Assembly (NCBI GenBank): GCA_018141785.1
Contig: CP073341.1
Coordinates: 3,255,422-3,319,421, forward strand
Source: Candidatus Paraprochloron terpiosi LD05
GTDB lineage: Bacteria > Cyanobacteriota > Cyanobacteriia > Cyanobacteriales > Prochloraceae
Length of the DNA: 64,000 nucleotides
Direction: 5' to 3'
Shown: positions 35,251-46,247 of the stretch, piece by piece
Numbering within the stretch: position 1 is the first letter of the stretch
Layout: each line of letters starts with the position of its first letter
Made by a program: the position numbers and the translations under genes
The notes under the pieces: generated by a model
What the model was told of the DNA's origin: nothing
The model's input: the letters and a program-made list of their open reading frames with translations, nothing else
Database searches by the model: none

Positions 35251-37047
35251 TTACTGTTGATTAGGTTTCGGTTTATAAGTGGAAGTTACCTCCAATTCTT
35301 TTAACTGCTTCTTATCCACTTCAGAAGGTGCAGAGGTGAGTAAACAGCTTGCTTGTTGGGTTTTGGGGAAAGCGATTACGTCCCGAATGGATTCTTCTTT
35401 TGCTAAGAGCATTACTAAGCGATCTAAACCATAGGCAATACCTCCGTGGGGGGGTGTACCATACTCAAATGCTTCCAGCAGAAAGCCAAATTTATTCTCA
35501 GCGGATTCCTTGGATAAACCGATCGCCTCAAATACTTTTTCTTGAATCTCTCGCTGATGAATCCGCAGACTGCCACCTCCTATTTCTACTCCATTATACA
35601 CTAAATCATAGGCTTGAGCACGGGCATTTTTCAAGTCTTCTAAATCTTCCGGGTGGGGAGCTGTAAAAGGATGATGTAGGGCTTCAAAACGCTTCTCATC
35701 TACATTCCATTCAAACATGGGGAACTCCGTAACCCAAAGGAGATTAACCTTGTCAGGGTCAATTAAACCCAGTTGTTCCCCCAAAACTAAACGGAGGCGA
35801 TCCAGGGATTTATTCACTGTTTGGGTATCTCCAGCCCCAAAGAGCAATAAATGACCAGGTTCAGCCCCTGTCAGCTCTAATAATTGCTGTTTCTGTTCCT
35901 CACTCAGGTTATCTTTAATGGCACCAATAGTCTCTAGTTCTTTTCCTGCTTTAACCCGAACGTAAGCAATACCTTTAGCTCCCGCAGCGGTAGCTTCTGT
36001 AAACAAGTCCCCACCGGGTTTAATTCGGACATTGGAAATGGTATCATTGCCCTGAGGAATAGGCAGTACTTTCACAATACCCCCCTGTTTCACTGCTCCA
36101 GAAAACACCTTAAAGCCGCAATCTTTAACTATGGCGCTCACGTCTACTAATTCTAAGGCAAAGCGAGTATCCGGTTTATCCGTACCGTAACGCGACCTAG
36201 ACTCTTTGTAGGTGAGACGGGGAAAAGGACGAGGAATGTCAATGTTTTTGACAGTTTTGAAGACGTGAGTCATTAAAGCTTCATTTAAGGTAATAATTTC
36301 ATCTTCAGACATGAAACTCATTTCCATATCCAATTGGGTAAATTCCGGTTGTCTGTCTGCTCTCAAGTCTTCATCCCGAAAGCAACGAGCAATCTGATAA
36401 TATCTATCAAAACCGGAAACCATGAGCAATTGCTTGAAAAGCTGGGGAGATTGGGGTAAAGCGTACCAATTTCCTGGGTTGACTCGGGAGGGAACTAGGT
36501 AGTCTCGGGCACCTTCCGGGGTAGAGCGAGTGAGAATGGGGGTTTCTACCTCCAGGAAGTTACTTTCCTCTTCCAGGAAGTGGCGAATCGCTTTGAATAC
36601 TTGATGACGCAGGTGCAGATTTTGGCTCATGGAATAGCGTCTCAAGTCTAAATAACGATATTTGAGCCGCAAATCTTCCCTCACGGTTTCTGTCTCGCTA
36701 GTGGAAACCAGGAAGGGAAGTTGCTTGTTCCTGCCGTTGAGTAGTTGAATGGTTTCAGCGTAGATTTCAATTTCTCCTGTGGGGAGTTTGGGGTTTAAGG
36801 ACTCTTCCGGACGCTGACTGACTTTCCCAGTAATTTGCACCACATATTCATTGCGCAGGAATTCTGCATCAGGATAGGATTGGGGAGTGCGTTGAGGATC
36901 GCTGACTATTTGTACGATACCAGAGCGATCCCGCAAGTCGATAAAAATGACGCCTCCGTGGTCCCGACGGCGATCCACCCAACCGCAGAGGGTGACGGTT
37001 TTGTCTAAATGGTCTGTTCTCAGTTGGCCGCAATAATGAGTTCTCAT
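35251..37047 (-). CDS. aspS: Aspartyl-tRNA synthetase
   Basis: This full-length bacterial class II synthetase (598 aa) charges tRNA-Asp (possibly also tRNA-Asn). It has an N-terminal OB-fold anticodon-binding domain ([23 protein letters not shown]). Motif 2 is [18 protein letters not shown] near residue 215, the GAD insertion domain spans residues ~290-420, and motif 3 is [12 protein letters not shown] near residue 535. It is transcribed alone. Confidence 0.97.
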   Translation of the reverse strand: MRTHYCGQLRTDHLDKTVTLCGWVDRRRDHGGVIFIDLRDRSGIVQIVSDPQRTPQSYPDAEFLRNEYVVQITGKVSQRPEESLNPKLPTGEIEIYAETIQLLNGRNKQLPFLVSTSETETVREDLRLKYRYLDLRRYSMSQNLHLRHQVFKAIRHFLEEESNFLEVETPILTRSTPEGARDYLVPSRVNPGNWYALPQSPQLFKQLLMVSGFDRYYQIARCFRDEDLRADRQPEFTQLDMEMSFMSEDEIITLNEALMTHVFKTVKNIDIPRPFPRLTYKESRSRYGTDKPDTRFALELVDVSAIVKDCGFKVFSGAVKQGGIVKVLPIPQGNDTISNVRIKPGGDLFTEATAAGAKGIAYVRVKAGKELETIGAIKDNLSEEQKQQLLELTGAEPGHLLLFGAGDTQTVNKSLDRLRLVLGEQLGLIDPDKVNLLWVTEFPMFEWNVDEKRFEALHHPFTAPHPEDLEDLKNARAQAYDLVYNGVEIGGGSLRIHQREIQEKVFEAIGLSKESAENKFGFLLEAFEYGTPPHGGIAYGLDRLVMLLAKEESIRDVIAFPKTQQASCLLTSAPSEVDKKQLKELEVTSTYKPKPNQQ

Positions 37048-37404
37048 ATAGAGTGATAAAATACAGCGACTCTCAGGGTAGCAGAATATATGGCGCTTTG
37101 TGGGGGTGTTTGATTTTCGGTATAGAAACTGGGTGGTTAGAGCTGATTTGACTTTCTCGATTGTTGCTCAATTTATCCAGGTTATGCTATAATGCAAGCA
37201 ATCTAGGAAATTAAACCTTAAAGCAAAAACAAGGAGAGATATAATGGCGGTGCAACGTTATAAGTTAGCGGATACTGTAGTCGTGATGCGAGATAGCAGT
37301 ATTGGCATTTTCACGAGATGTCTCATGGTATTCGTACACATATTTGGGAACTTTGAGAATTTAAAATAGTCTTTAATTACAGAAAATATAATTTCCAGTC
37401 ACTC
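37048..37404. other. Intergenic region with a short reading frame
   Basis: The only candidate is a 41-codon frame at 37244-37369 (MAVQRYKLADTVVVMRDSS...), which has a strong AAGGAGAG site six bases before its ATG. Nothing in the product is recognised; it may be a real small protein or the truncated start of a lost gene. Confidence 0.4.
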
Positions 37405-37520
37405 ATGAAATTATCAAAATCCATTACTACTGCTGTTGTCACCTTGGCCCACTTCCTCGTCTCTTCTCAATAGCGAGCACAAGAATTACCCCCTGATATA
37501 GTCCTACAATCAGTATATGA
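37405..37520 (+). pseudogene. 5' piece of an interrupted exported protein gene
   Basis: It starts MKLSKSITTAVVTLAHFLV, a signal-peptide-like sequence. It then meets TAG and continues RAQELPPDIVLQSVY in the same frame up to a group II intron. The metallopeptidase segment after the intron is probably the same gene. However, the part between the signal and the first peptidase strand is missing, and the phases do not match if the intron starts at 37521, so the host gene is dead. Confidence 0.55.
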
Positions 37521-39315
37521 GGGCGGGCGACTCGTTCTGAGCGAAAAAGTCGCGGCTTAATAGGCCAAAACTATAATCTCAGGCTAGGTGCACTACACCT
37601 TGACAACTAAATCAGGAATGTTGGTGAGGAGCTGGTCAGCAATCAGTCTTCCAAGTCCAACCGCTTAAGGGATAAGCGAATCTCTATCTGCCCACACGCG
37701 ACTGTGAATTCAAGCAGGCTCGCCGGGTTAGCCTCCGGGGCGTGAAGCTGGGGACAGGGCGCAATCAGAGCCGAAAGGCGCACTGGCGCTAATGAGGAGA
37801 ATCCATGGTTAACAGGTATCCTAGAAATAGGTACGCACTCACCGGAAAAAGCGTCTAATATACCGAAGCACAACCTCGTTGGGCTTTCGTATCGGCATAC
37901 AAATCCCGCTCTGTCTTTTCCTCGACAAGAGCATCTCTGGGGGGTCGATAGGCGAATTGGTGAGACCTAAAGGTTCAGTGCGGCTCGAAAGTCGCAGTAG
38001 TTAGTGGGTAAAACCCCATGGGAAGTGTCTTCCCCGGTTCCCGCCCGAAGAAGCTTTGGCAGTAATGCCGGAGTTTCACAGCTAGAGGGTTAAATGGCCA
38101 AGCTACTATCAGTCCGATGATGGTAGCGGCCTAGGGAAAGTCTGATATGGTGAGCATAAAGCAAAGCTTGCAACCTCGTCATAGGTAATGAGTGAAAGCG
38201 GTACTGTTACACTCTAACCAAAACGGTATGCGGCATATGTGAAAGATGGACTGGAATCGTCATCGCGTAGACACCACGCCGCCGGGGGATGGAGCAGCCC
38301 GCCGTCAGACGTATCTAACTATTGTGGAACGAGTTAACCTCCACAGGGTCTGAGAAATCAGTAGGGAAGCTGTAAAGCGAACCAACTCCCTGGGGAGAAA
38401 GGACTCTCCTAAAAAGCGAACGCTGCCAGGACGAAAGTTCAGGGGAATCAATAACCCGGCAGATAGGCAAATGTCTACTCGAAAGGGGAGCTGACGTAGG
38501 AGAGGGTGAAACGTAACGGTAAAATCCCTTATCACTTGCGATTTTGCCTGTCCATTAGCTGGAACTTGAAACTCAAAGCTCCTCAGAAGTTAGAGGCGTC
38601 GGGCAAACGTCAATGGCGAGGAGGTTGGAATTTAAGGACTCAAAGCCCAATCTGAATGAGACCTGAAAGCCGACACAAGTAATGAGGAGTAAACGCGCCA
38701 GCGAGTAGGATGATACACCAGGAGCCGGGTGCTTAGAAACTTGCACGCCCGGTACTGTGAGGGGGAAAACCTGTAAGGTCTCACCTATCTCGACAAACAA
38801 TTTCTGATTTTGGAACGAGGAAAAACGGATGGTTCTTTCTCCTAGGGGTGGTACCCGGAGTGGGAAGGCAGGCATACTTCTATCGAGGCCATTCGGATAG
38901 GACGCGGGAACGAAAGCCACGATGCTAAACAATTGCCCGCAATGTGTTGGAGCTAATTACCAACCAGTTAGGAGACGCCCACAGGCTGAAAATATGCCAC
39001 ATATACGCCATATAGCAGAAGGGATAACTCTAGTTCCGAATTTTAGGTCGGGGTAAGATGACGCCGAGTAGGAATATAATCCGAATTTTAGGCTCCCGTT
39101 AAATCCGAGTAGGAACCAGCAAAACTGAGACTGGACAGTATTTAAGGCGAAGATTGCCACAATCTGACTTCCATAACTAGATAGAGGCAATCAATGGATT
39201 TTCTATCTTTTGCGGTAGGTTTCAATCCACAGGTCATAGGAGCCGTGTGAGGCGAAAGTTTCACGCACGGTTCTGAAAGGGAGCTGGGGTGGGTGACCAC
39301 TCCTTCGACCCGAAC
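37521..39315 (+). mobile_element. ORF-less group II intron (outer member of a twintron)
   Basis: This is a ribozyme-only intron of about 980 bases once the nested intron at 37978-38794 is removed. It starts GGGCGGGCGACTCG and has a 34-nt domain V at 39240-39273 (GAGCCGTG...CACGGTTC). Domain VI ends TTCGACCCGAAC. A sibling at 43127-43988 shares its sequence from end to end and shows the uninterrupted form. The 5' boundary could be one or two bases earlier. It has no reverse transcriptase. Confidence 0.85.
37978..38794 (+). mobile_element. ORF-less group II intron (inner member of the twintron)
   Basis: This 817-base intron starts GTGCGGCTCGAAAGTCG, has domain V at 38722-38755 (GAGCCGGGTGC...GCCCGGTAC), and a domain VI with an unpaired-A GTAAGG segment ending ATCTCGAC. 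It is nearly identical to 48704-49534. Its removal leaves GGTTCA joined to AAACAATTTCTG, matching GATTCG/GAACAATTTCTG in the sibling outer intron base for base in length. This proves that it inserted into an existing intron. It has no reading frame. Confidence 0.9.
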
Positions 39316-39789
39316 ATTCAACACATCCACGGATATGAGGACACACCTAATCTAGAATGGGTTCCTACAGGTTATTATGAGGGTTGTGGAGCAGTTGATG
39401 GTAGCCAATACTGTGAGATAAATCACACTATTTACATTCCCGAAAATGATATTGACTTGGCTTATTGGTATGGAGATGGAGCCTTAGCCTATATTGTTGC
39501 TCACGAATATGCCCATGCCATGCAAACCTCCCGCTATGGGACGTTTAGTGAAGATCGTCTCACCGAACTTGAGGCTGATTGCTTGGCTGGACTTTATCTC
39601 GCATATATTCCCAATGTTGCCTTTGATGACGACGATGTCGAAGAAATGACTGCTCTTGCCTATGACGCTGGGGATAATCAGTGGTTTCAAGACCATCATG
39701 GAACACCAGAAGAAAGATTGGCAGCTGTGGTCAGGGGGATGAGAGCTGCTTCAGATGGACTTGGTATCGAGGGTTGTTTGTATCTTTGA
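39316..39789 (+). pseudogene. 3' piece of a neutral zinc metallopeptidase (YpfJ-like)
   Basis: The ~157 residues after the intron include GCGAVDGSQYCEINHTIYIP and the zinc site VAHEYAHAMQ (HExxH), with the downstream Glu in LTELEADCLAGLYL. This is the core of the PF04228-type neutral zinc peptidases. The N-terminal part of the fold is missing and the upstream signal region carries a stop codon, so the gene is interrupted and probably nonfunctional. Confidence 0.75.
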
Positions 39790-39853
39790 CTAGTGGGTGA
39801 TTAGTAGTAAAATTAGGATATATCTATCATTCTTCCCTATTTTTTTTTAGGTG

Positions 39854-40441
39854 TTAAAGTTTACCTCCCAAAATCTGAGCAACCGTCAAGTTAAGATTTG
39901 GGAAAGTGGGTGACTGAATCCGCTCATCTCCCCGATACTCGGTAGAATCATAAAACTGATGCTCTAACACACAAATTGTGATTTTCGACGACAATGGATC
40001 AACAATCCAATATTCAAGAATTTCTAGAAGCCCATACTCAGAGCGCTTGGCTCGATAATCCGTGGTTGTGGTTGATGAACTCACCACCTCAACAACCAGT
40101 TTTGGTGGTGGTTCATGGAAATCAATGACAGCTTCCCGATCCGCCATCGCCTCCCACTGTGCTAAAGTTAAAACAGTGATATCAGGAATTCGAGACGTGT
40201 CCCAATTTCCCCTCCGAGGAGAACGCACACCTACAAAACCGGGTAATGGTATCCAAGGTTGCCCAGATTCATTGAGTACTGCTTCAAACTGACGGCTTAA
40301 GTAACGAATAATGGCTCCATGTCTCCCCGTTCCCAAACTCATAGGCACCAATTCCCCATCAACCAATTCATAACGGGTATCCGTTCCATCGTTATAAGTG
40401 AGATATTCATCTAAGGTGAGTTTTTGCAGTGTAAAGCTCAT
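39854..40441 (-). CDS. Uma2-family putative nuclease
   Basis: This 195-aa protein of the Uma2 family (PF05685, PD-(D/E)XK fold) is highly expanded in cyanobacteria. It has LTLDEYLTYNDGTDTRYELVDGE split across its N terminus, RIPDITVLT with the motif-II Asp near residue 88, and KLVVEVVSSST with E-V-V near residue 114. YWIVDP follows at ~145. These proteins are often near mobile elements and their biological role is unclear. Confidence 0.9.
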   Translation of the reverse strand: MSFTLQKLTLDEYLTYNDGTDTRYELVDGELVPMSLGTGRHGAIIRYLSRQFEAVLNESGQPWIPLPGFVGVRSPRRGNWDTSRIPDITVLTLAQWEAMADREAVIDFHEPPPKLVVEVVSSSTTTTDYRAKRSEYGLLEILEYWIVDPLSSKITICVLEHQFYDSTEYRGDERIQSPTFPNLNLTVAQILGGKL

Positions 40442-40564
40442 GAGCTAAGTCCTTTGGTTAGCTACATTTATTCTATCATTTTTCAACGGCATTGATTGTT
40501 GCTCAATTGGTGTAACTTATGCTAAATATAGCGGTATGCTACAAGAAGGTTAGGACACATTCAG

Positions 40565-40666
40565 ATGACGAAAAAGTACGCGCTTGGGCGCTATAATATG
40601 AGTGATGAAGAAATCAAAAAGCTAACCGCCTCCAATGCTAAAGCCATTCTAGCATTAACCAATAGT
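40565..40666 (+). CDS. Short reading frame interrupted by a group II intron (5' part)
   Basis: It reads MTKKYALGRYNMSDEEIKK and on to ILALTNS at the intron edge. Joining across the intron (to 44110) adds SN and a stop, giving a 36-aa product. An AAGGTTAGG segment precedes the ATG. It may be a genuine small protein or the start of a longer gene whose end was lost. Nothing is recognised in it. Confidence 0.4.
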
Positions 40667-41459
40667 GTGCGGCTCGTTTCCTGTTAAATTCGCGGCATAA
40701 GCCAAACATAAGCAGGAGCCTGCTCAGGTGCGGCTGCACAGGAGCAGGGGTTTTCGGGACAGCGTCTCCAAGAATCTAAGCTACCGAAAGGAGCTAAAAA
40801 CGGAAGAATGATTCCTACCTAGGATTACCGAACCTTGACAACTGAATGAACTATGAGAGTGAGGACACGGTCAGAAATCGTGCAACCAAGCCTCTCCCGC
40901 CTGCGCAGCCGCGCCCTCCGGGCTGGCCACTGTGAGGTTAATCACCAGGCAGAAGCTGGCAGCAGGGCGGAACTGGAGCTGACAAGCGGCTTGTCGGTAA
41001 CACCGCTAACAGGGGGAATACCGGGATAACCTAACGTGAATCATCTGAAAAAAGACCTAAGAGAAGACACTGTCAAGTCGCTAACGACAGAAAAGATACC
41101 GAAAGAAACTCGTAAGAGACGTTATTACAACCTTACATTCCTGAGTTGCACCGTGGCCCAAAAGATGAATCCCAAGGGTTCGTAACAATAGTTCATTCCC
41201 AACGAGTAAAAACTCGCTCAACTCCCACTGAAACAGGGGGTTCCAAACCCGACATGTAATGTGGTGAGGTCGCATGATTAACGACCTACCGGAAGGGCGA
41301 GGGTAAGAGAGGGCGTAACTGCCCGATGGCTTCTACAGAGAAGATACCCAATGGAATTATCAGAGCGAAAAGAAGGAGCTTAAACAGTGCAAGTCACTAA
41401 ATTAGCCCCAATCGAATACCCCTGCTCCTGCGCAGCCGCGCCTGAGCAGGCTGAAAGCC

Positions 41460-44030
41460 TTGAGGCTCCACTTGGCAGCTCTGCTGCAAATGGGGAAGAT
41501 TGGCCGGAGGGCTGACGAAATCTGCCCAAGGGCGGATGAAGTCTGGAAGGACTTGCCATGGAAGCGATTCCGACAACAAGTCTTTCGGTTACAGCGGAGT
41601 ATCTTCAAAGCGCAGAAAAAACAATTCAATTGCCCAAAGTCAAACGTTTACAACGGCTCCTACTTCGGAGTCGTGCCGCCCAAGCACTGGCCGTCAAACA
41701 AGTTACACAGCTAAATACAGGGCGTAAGTCCCCCGGAGTTGATGGCAAAACCGCACTCTCTACTAAAGAGCGCCTAGTGCTATGCCAAAAGCTGAACAAG
41801 CACTGGCATCACTGGAAACACCAACAACTGAGAAGGGTAAACATCCCCAAGCCTAACGGCAAAACAAGGGGTTTAGGCATCCCTACAATAGCCGACCGGG
41901 CATGGCAAGCGCTGCTCAAGCTAGCAGCAGAACCAGCCTATGAGGCAACTGCCGGAGAAAGAAGTTACGGCTTCCGACCCGGTCGCTGTACTGCGGACGC
42001 ACAAAAGTTCATCTTTGAGAACCTGAAAAGCAATTGCAACGGAAAAGATAAGCTAATCCTGGAGACAGACATTAGCAAATGCTTTGACGAAATTGACCAT
42101 CAGGTCATGCTCAACAAAGTAGTACTACCAATCGAAGCTTTAAGGGGACTTAGGATTGCAATAAAAGCTGGCGTTCGCGGAGAATACCCCTCCAGTACAA
42201 AGGGCACGCCCCAAGGCGGGGTTATCTCGCCACTACTGGCCAATATCGCCCTAGATGGATTTGAGAACTTAGGGTCAGACCAATGGAAAAAGGAACGGTC
42301 AAGACCGTTAATAAGAGGTATTCGTTACGCGGATGACGCGGTCTTTATCTGTAAACCCGAAGCCGACATCAAGAGGCTACGGGAAGATATCGACAAATTC
42401 CTGGAGTCCAGAGGGCTACGAATTAACGAAGCTAAGACTAAGGTGAGTAAAGCTACGGATGGATTTGACTTTTTGGGGTGGCACTTCCGTGTCAACTCCC
42501 GTGGAGTCTTTAAATCCACACCGAGTTCCAAGAATTATGCAGACATAAAGACCAAGGTTAAAGCTACCTGGAAAAGTGGCGCAACCACGGTTGATCGAGC
42601 CTGAAAAGGATAGAGTCACAAATCCGAGGCGGTCGTCAAAATCACAAAAACTGCGATATGAGTAAACACGCCCTATGACCCGCTGCGGATATGGCTATGG
42701 CGCAAACTAAGGGCAGAAAAACGCAGGATGGCCTTGAAGGAAGCTGAGAAAGCACGACGGTTAGCCACCAAGGGGATTAAACCCCAAGGAGCAGCCAAAC
42801 GACAGCTCACCAATGAGCAGACAACGAAAGCTTTCCCAGCAATTCCCTGGAAAGTCAATAACCACGTGATGGTTAAAGGTAATGCCTCACCCTACGATGG
42901 GAATGTCTCCTATTGGGTCGGTCGAAATTCCAAATTATACGGTGGACCAACCGCTGACGCCATTAAGCGACAGAAGGACAAATGTCCGCATTGCAATCGA
43001 TTGTTTATGGAGATAGATGGTGCCGTGGAGTTGCATCACATAGATGGTAACCATAACAACTGGAACCGTAAGAATCTAGTTGCTCTCCATCGGGAATGTC
43101 ACCAGGCGCAAGCGGTACACCGTAAGGGGCGGCTCGTTCTCTGTGAAAGCTGCGGCTTAAAAGCCAAAAACATAAACAGAGGCTTGGCTCCACGGAGCCA
43201 TGACAACTAAATCAGGCATGTCGGTGAGGAGCTGGTCAGCAATCAGCAATCAAGTCCGACCCCCGCCATCGATGATGCCGGGGGAAAAGTGAATCTCTAT
43301 CTGCCCACACGCGACTGTGAAATCAAGCAGGCGATAGGGGTTAGCCACTGGAGCGTGAAGCTGGGAACAGGGCACAATCAGAGCCGAAAGGCGTACTGGT
43401 TAACGTCGGAGAATCTACGGTTAACAGGTATCCCGGAAACGGGTACGCTGAACCGGAAAAAGCGTCTAATGGACCGGAGCACAACCTTGTTGGGCTTCCG
43501 TATCGGCATACAAACCCCGCTGCGACTCTTACGTTCAGCAGCTTCCCTGGGGGGTCGGTGGGCGAAGTGGTGAGACCTAAAGATTCGGAACAATTTCTGA
43601 TTTGGAACGAGAAGAAACGAACGGTTTTTCTCACCGGGGTGGTACCCAGAGAGGAAGGGCAGGCATACCTTTATCGAGACCGTTCGGGTAGGACGCGGGA
43701 AAGAAAGCCATGTGCTAAACAACTGCCCGCAATGACCGAGAGCAAGATTTTTGTGTCTAGAGTTACCCAATTTACCGCCGCATTCTCTGCGGACGATGAG
43801 GATTAAATTCCTGCTGAGGACAATAGATTGCAGAAATCAAGCAAAGATTGGTAAAACTTCCAGAACCAACTGGATAGATACCAGTCAATGGGTTTCAACC
43901 CACAGGTCATAAGAGCCGTGTGAGGCGAAAGTTTCATGCACGGTTCGGAAAGGGAGCTGGGGTGGGTGACCACTCCTTCGACCCGAACCGTATTAAGGAC
44001 GGACTCGTAAAGCGCGTCGTAAAGACGTAA
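41460..44030 (+). pseudogene. Intron-encoded reverse transcriptase/maturase, frameshifted and intron-interrupted
   Basis: The N terminus (EVWKDLPWKRFRQQVFRLQ) is in one frame to ~41630. The RT core (VKRLQRLLLRSRAAQALAVK to the YADD site near 42330 and GFDFLGWHF) is in a second. The X/maturase segment (QIRGGRQNHKNCDMSKHAL, then DPLRIWLWRKLRAEKRR) needs two more shifts near 42600-42670. The HNH tail (CPHCNRLFMEIDGAVELHH) ends in AVHRK, where an ORF-less intron intervenes. After it, RIKDGLVKRVVKT and a stop finish the frame exactly. It is inactive as written. Confidence 0.8.
43127..43988 (+). mobile_element. ORF-less group II intron nested in the reverse transcriptase gene
   Basis: This 862-base intron is a sibling of the outer intron at 37.5 kb, without the inner insertion. 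It starts GGGCGGCTCGTTCTC, has domain V at 43913-43946 (GAGCCGTG...CACGGTTC), and ends TTCGACCCGAAC. It lies between codons of the host reverse transcriptase, so its removal restores the frame (HRK then RIKDG). Confidence 0.88.
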
Positions 44031-44040
44031 GAAGCACCTG

Positions 44041-44073
<33 letters not shown>

Positions 44074-44117
44074 GTCGGAGAGGGGCGGGGTGGTAACATC
44101 CCCCTCGACTCTAATTA

Positions 44118-44413
44118 AAATCTTAAATATCCTTTTTAGTAATTCTATATGAGTCGTAAACGGTGATCATGGAGTGGCGTCCCCGCCGGATCGCCCGAAA
44201 CCTTCGTGATTAGTAATAAGCGCTGCTGGGCAAAATTTACAAATGATTTAGGACTGCTATAGAGGGCAAAACCTATTTGCATTTAGTCTAAGAAGGTCAC
44301 CTCTTGGCTGAGATTGAATTAAGGTAGTGGTATACAATTCGTGATTTTGGCACCTTCAACTCTTATAATACCTTCCGCGAAATCACTACATCTATAGGAC
44401 TACCGGTTCGCGA
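44118..44413. other. Intergenic region, nothing recognised
   Basis: The ~300 bases between the intron 3' exon and the glycosyltransferase stop contain no supported gene or strong terminator. The sequence is AT-rich with no long repeats. Confidence 0.5.
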
Positions 44414-45454
44414 TTATTGCGAGACTGTTTTTAACCCTTCAGCCAGAGATCTAACTCTCTCTACTATTTTACCATAGTCTCGCCAATGCCTAAATCGGGT
44501 CAGTAAATTGCCTAGCCAAAATTCGTATTCTAAAACGGCTTGTTCCCTTTCCAAGGGGTTAGAATATGACAAGAGCAATTTGCAGAGTTGTATCAGCAAG
44601 TGTCTAAAGCTGCTGATTATTCTGATAAGCCAAATTTGTTTAAATCTTGTTACCATATCATCTGATGCCTGAAGAGATAGATAATAAGCCTCAAGCAGCA
44701 CAGAAGAGGTCCCACAGCCACGGCGGAGACGACGCAAATATTGCCACTCTAAGCGATGTGCAGATAAATAATGTTGTAATTTCAATTGTTTTTCATACCA
44801 CAGACGCCAACCTGCCAACCGCAAGGCGAAACAAATCTCGTTATCTTCTCCTGACGAAAGGGTAGTGCCTTTACGTCCTGATAGTGACGGGCAGAATCCG
44901 GCATCGAGCAATTGTTGCCAGGCTGACTTACGAATGGTGAGTCCTGCTCCCCAAAGATAACCCCGTGTTGAGGTAATATCGTTACTTTCTGCTGTTTGTT
45001 CACCCACCGCATAACTTTCTTTATATCGTTCAAACCACGGCGGTAATGTACTCTCGCTAACTGCTGTAACCGATCCCCCACAAGCCCCCACCTCGGGATG
45101 TTGACTCATCAACTCCGAAACTCTTTCCACCCAATGGGGGCAGACTTGATTGTCATCATCTATAAAGCTCACCAGTTCAAATCTAGCCTCCTGAAAGCCA
45201 CGAATACGGGCATGAATCAAACCGAGTTGGGGCTCACTCACAACTCGTAAAGGGGCAGGGGCATCTTCTGGCCACAGGTTGAGAGCTACACTTGCTGTCT
45301 GATCCGTCGAGGCATTATCAACCACAATCACTTCCCAGGGAATCGCCCCCTTTGTCACTTGTTGAGCCTGCAAATGGGTAAGTGTTTGGGGTAATCTGGA
45401 TGCGCTGTTATGGCAACAGATAACGATACTAACACCTAGTTTTTGTTTACTCAT
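44414..45454 (-). CDS. Family 2 glycosyltransferase
   Basis: This 346-aa GT-A enzyme has VSIVICCHNSASRLPQTL at the N terminus, VIVVDNASTDQT (UDP-binding Asp) near residue 46, and SFIDDDNQV as the metal-binding DxD near residue 97. An acceptor-side SGEDNEICFALRLAGWRLWYE lies near residues 205-225. The C-terminal ~100 residues have amphipathic helices rather than clear membrane spans. It overlaps the upstream sulfotransferase gene by 4 bases (ATGA), so the two are coupled, suggesting a sulfated glycan or glycolipid product. Confidence 0.88.
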   Translation of the reverse strand: MSKQKLGVSIVICCHNSASRLPQTLTHLQAQQVTKGAIPWEVIVVDNASTDQTASVALNLWPEDAPAPLRVVSEPQLGLIHARIRGFQEARFELVSFIDDDNQVCPHWVERVSELMSQHPEVGACGGSVTAVSESTLPPWFERYKESYAVGEQTAESNDITSTRGYLWGAGLTIRKSAWQQLLDAGFCPSLSGRKGTTLSSGEDNEICFALRLAGWRLWYEKQLKLQHYLSAHRLEWQYLRRLRRGCGTSSVLLEAYYLSLQASDDMVTRFKQIWLIRIISSFRHLLIQLCKLLLSYSNPLEREQAVLEYEFWLGNLLTRFRHWRDYGKIVERVRSLAEGLKTVSQ

Positions 45455-46179
45455 GATTTTTCAAGAAAATCCAGTAGCTTTTGATAAGCATGGGAATATC
45501 CCAGCAGTTCAACATCTTTTTGATACCTCTTGTAAACCATGTCGGCTAACTCCTTAGTATAGTATAACCTGTAATCTTGATAAGTGTTTTCAACATTATG
45601 GCTTGAATTGTGGTAAGCCAAATCTGGCTTAAAGTTATATTTTTTCGCCAGTTCTGCCCAATCTGCCTCTAGGTTTTCAAATCTGCCTATCCAATCTACT
45701 AATAATTTATTTTTATCATATAAAATGGCATACTGAGACTTGAAATGTTGATCGGCCATAAAATCTGGAATATTAGCAATACTTTGAACAAAATCGGCGA
45801 AGCTTGAGTTTGGTTGTATGGTGGAGAAATAAGGGGCATTGAAATGGGGAGGTTGTTTTAAATTATATGGCAGAAGAATTTTGGATTTGTAGCAAGAAAC
45901 TAATCTATCAAAAGGATTCCTAATAAATGTAAACTTGTAATAGTTAGCCGAATTTTTATTGAGCTTTCCTCTTTGTACATGCCAAAAATTATCGTAATGA
46001 ATCGACGGATTGACTTTAACACCGTAGTATTCACTAATAGTTAACAAGATTGATGAACAGGCAACTTTTGGCGTCTTAAGATAAACCAAATTTTGCTGGT
46101 CGAAGATAAGAAAACTTCGTCGCTCATGTTCAATTAGTGATGTTTTAACCAAGAATTTTTTGAATTTGAACATTAACAT
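45451..46179 (-). CDS. Sulfotransferase family 2 protein
   Basis: This ~242-aa PAPS-dependent sulfotransferase has the 5'-phosphosulfate motif YLKTPKVACSSI near residue 33 and the 3'-phosphate motif FIRNPFDRLVSCYKSK near residue 80. It resembles carbohydrate sulfotransferases of the PF03567 type. I set the start at an ATG giving MLMFKFKKF; a longer frame would begin with TTG inside the upstream gene. It lies between a cystine-lyase-like gene and a glycosyltransferase. This is consistent with modification of a surface polysaccharide, though that is inference. Confidence 0.82.
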   Translation of the reverse strand: MLMFKFKKFLVKTSLIEHERRSFLIFDQQNLVYLKTPKVACSSILLTISEYYGVKVNPSIHYDNFWHVQRGKLNKNSANYYKFTFIRNPFDRLVSCYKSKILLPYNLKQPPHFNAPYFSTIQPNSSFADFVQSIANIPDFMADQHFKSQYAILYDKNKLLVDWIGRFENLEADWAELAKKYNFKPDLAYHNSSHNVENTYQDYRLYYTKELADMVYKRYQKDVELLGYSHAYQKLLDFLEKS

Positions 46180-46247
46180 AACTTCTACTTCTTTGTGGGA
46201 GTGAATCCAGTTTTGATAGTATTTTAAATGATTGATGCATTTTCTTA

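Noticed and set aside
37244..37369. 41-codon frame with a strong Shine-Dalgarno as a certain gene
   Set aside because: Product unrecognised and the locus is next to a broken gene; recorded only as a possibility.
38305..38932. Several minus-strand open frames inside the intron region
   Set aside because: They recur in both intron copies only because the RNA is conserved, and show no protein family features.
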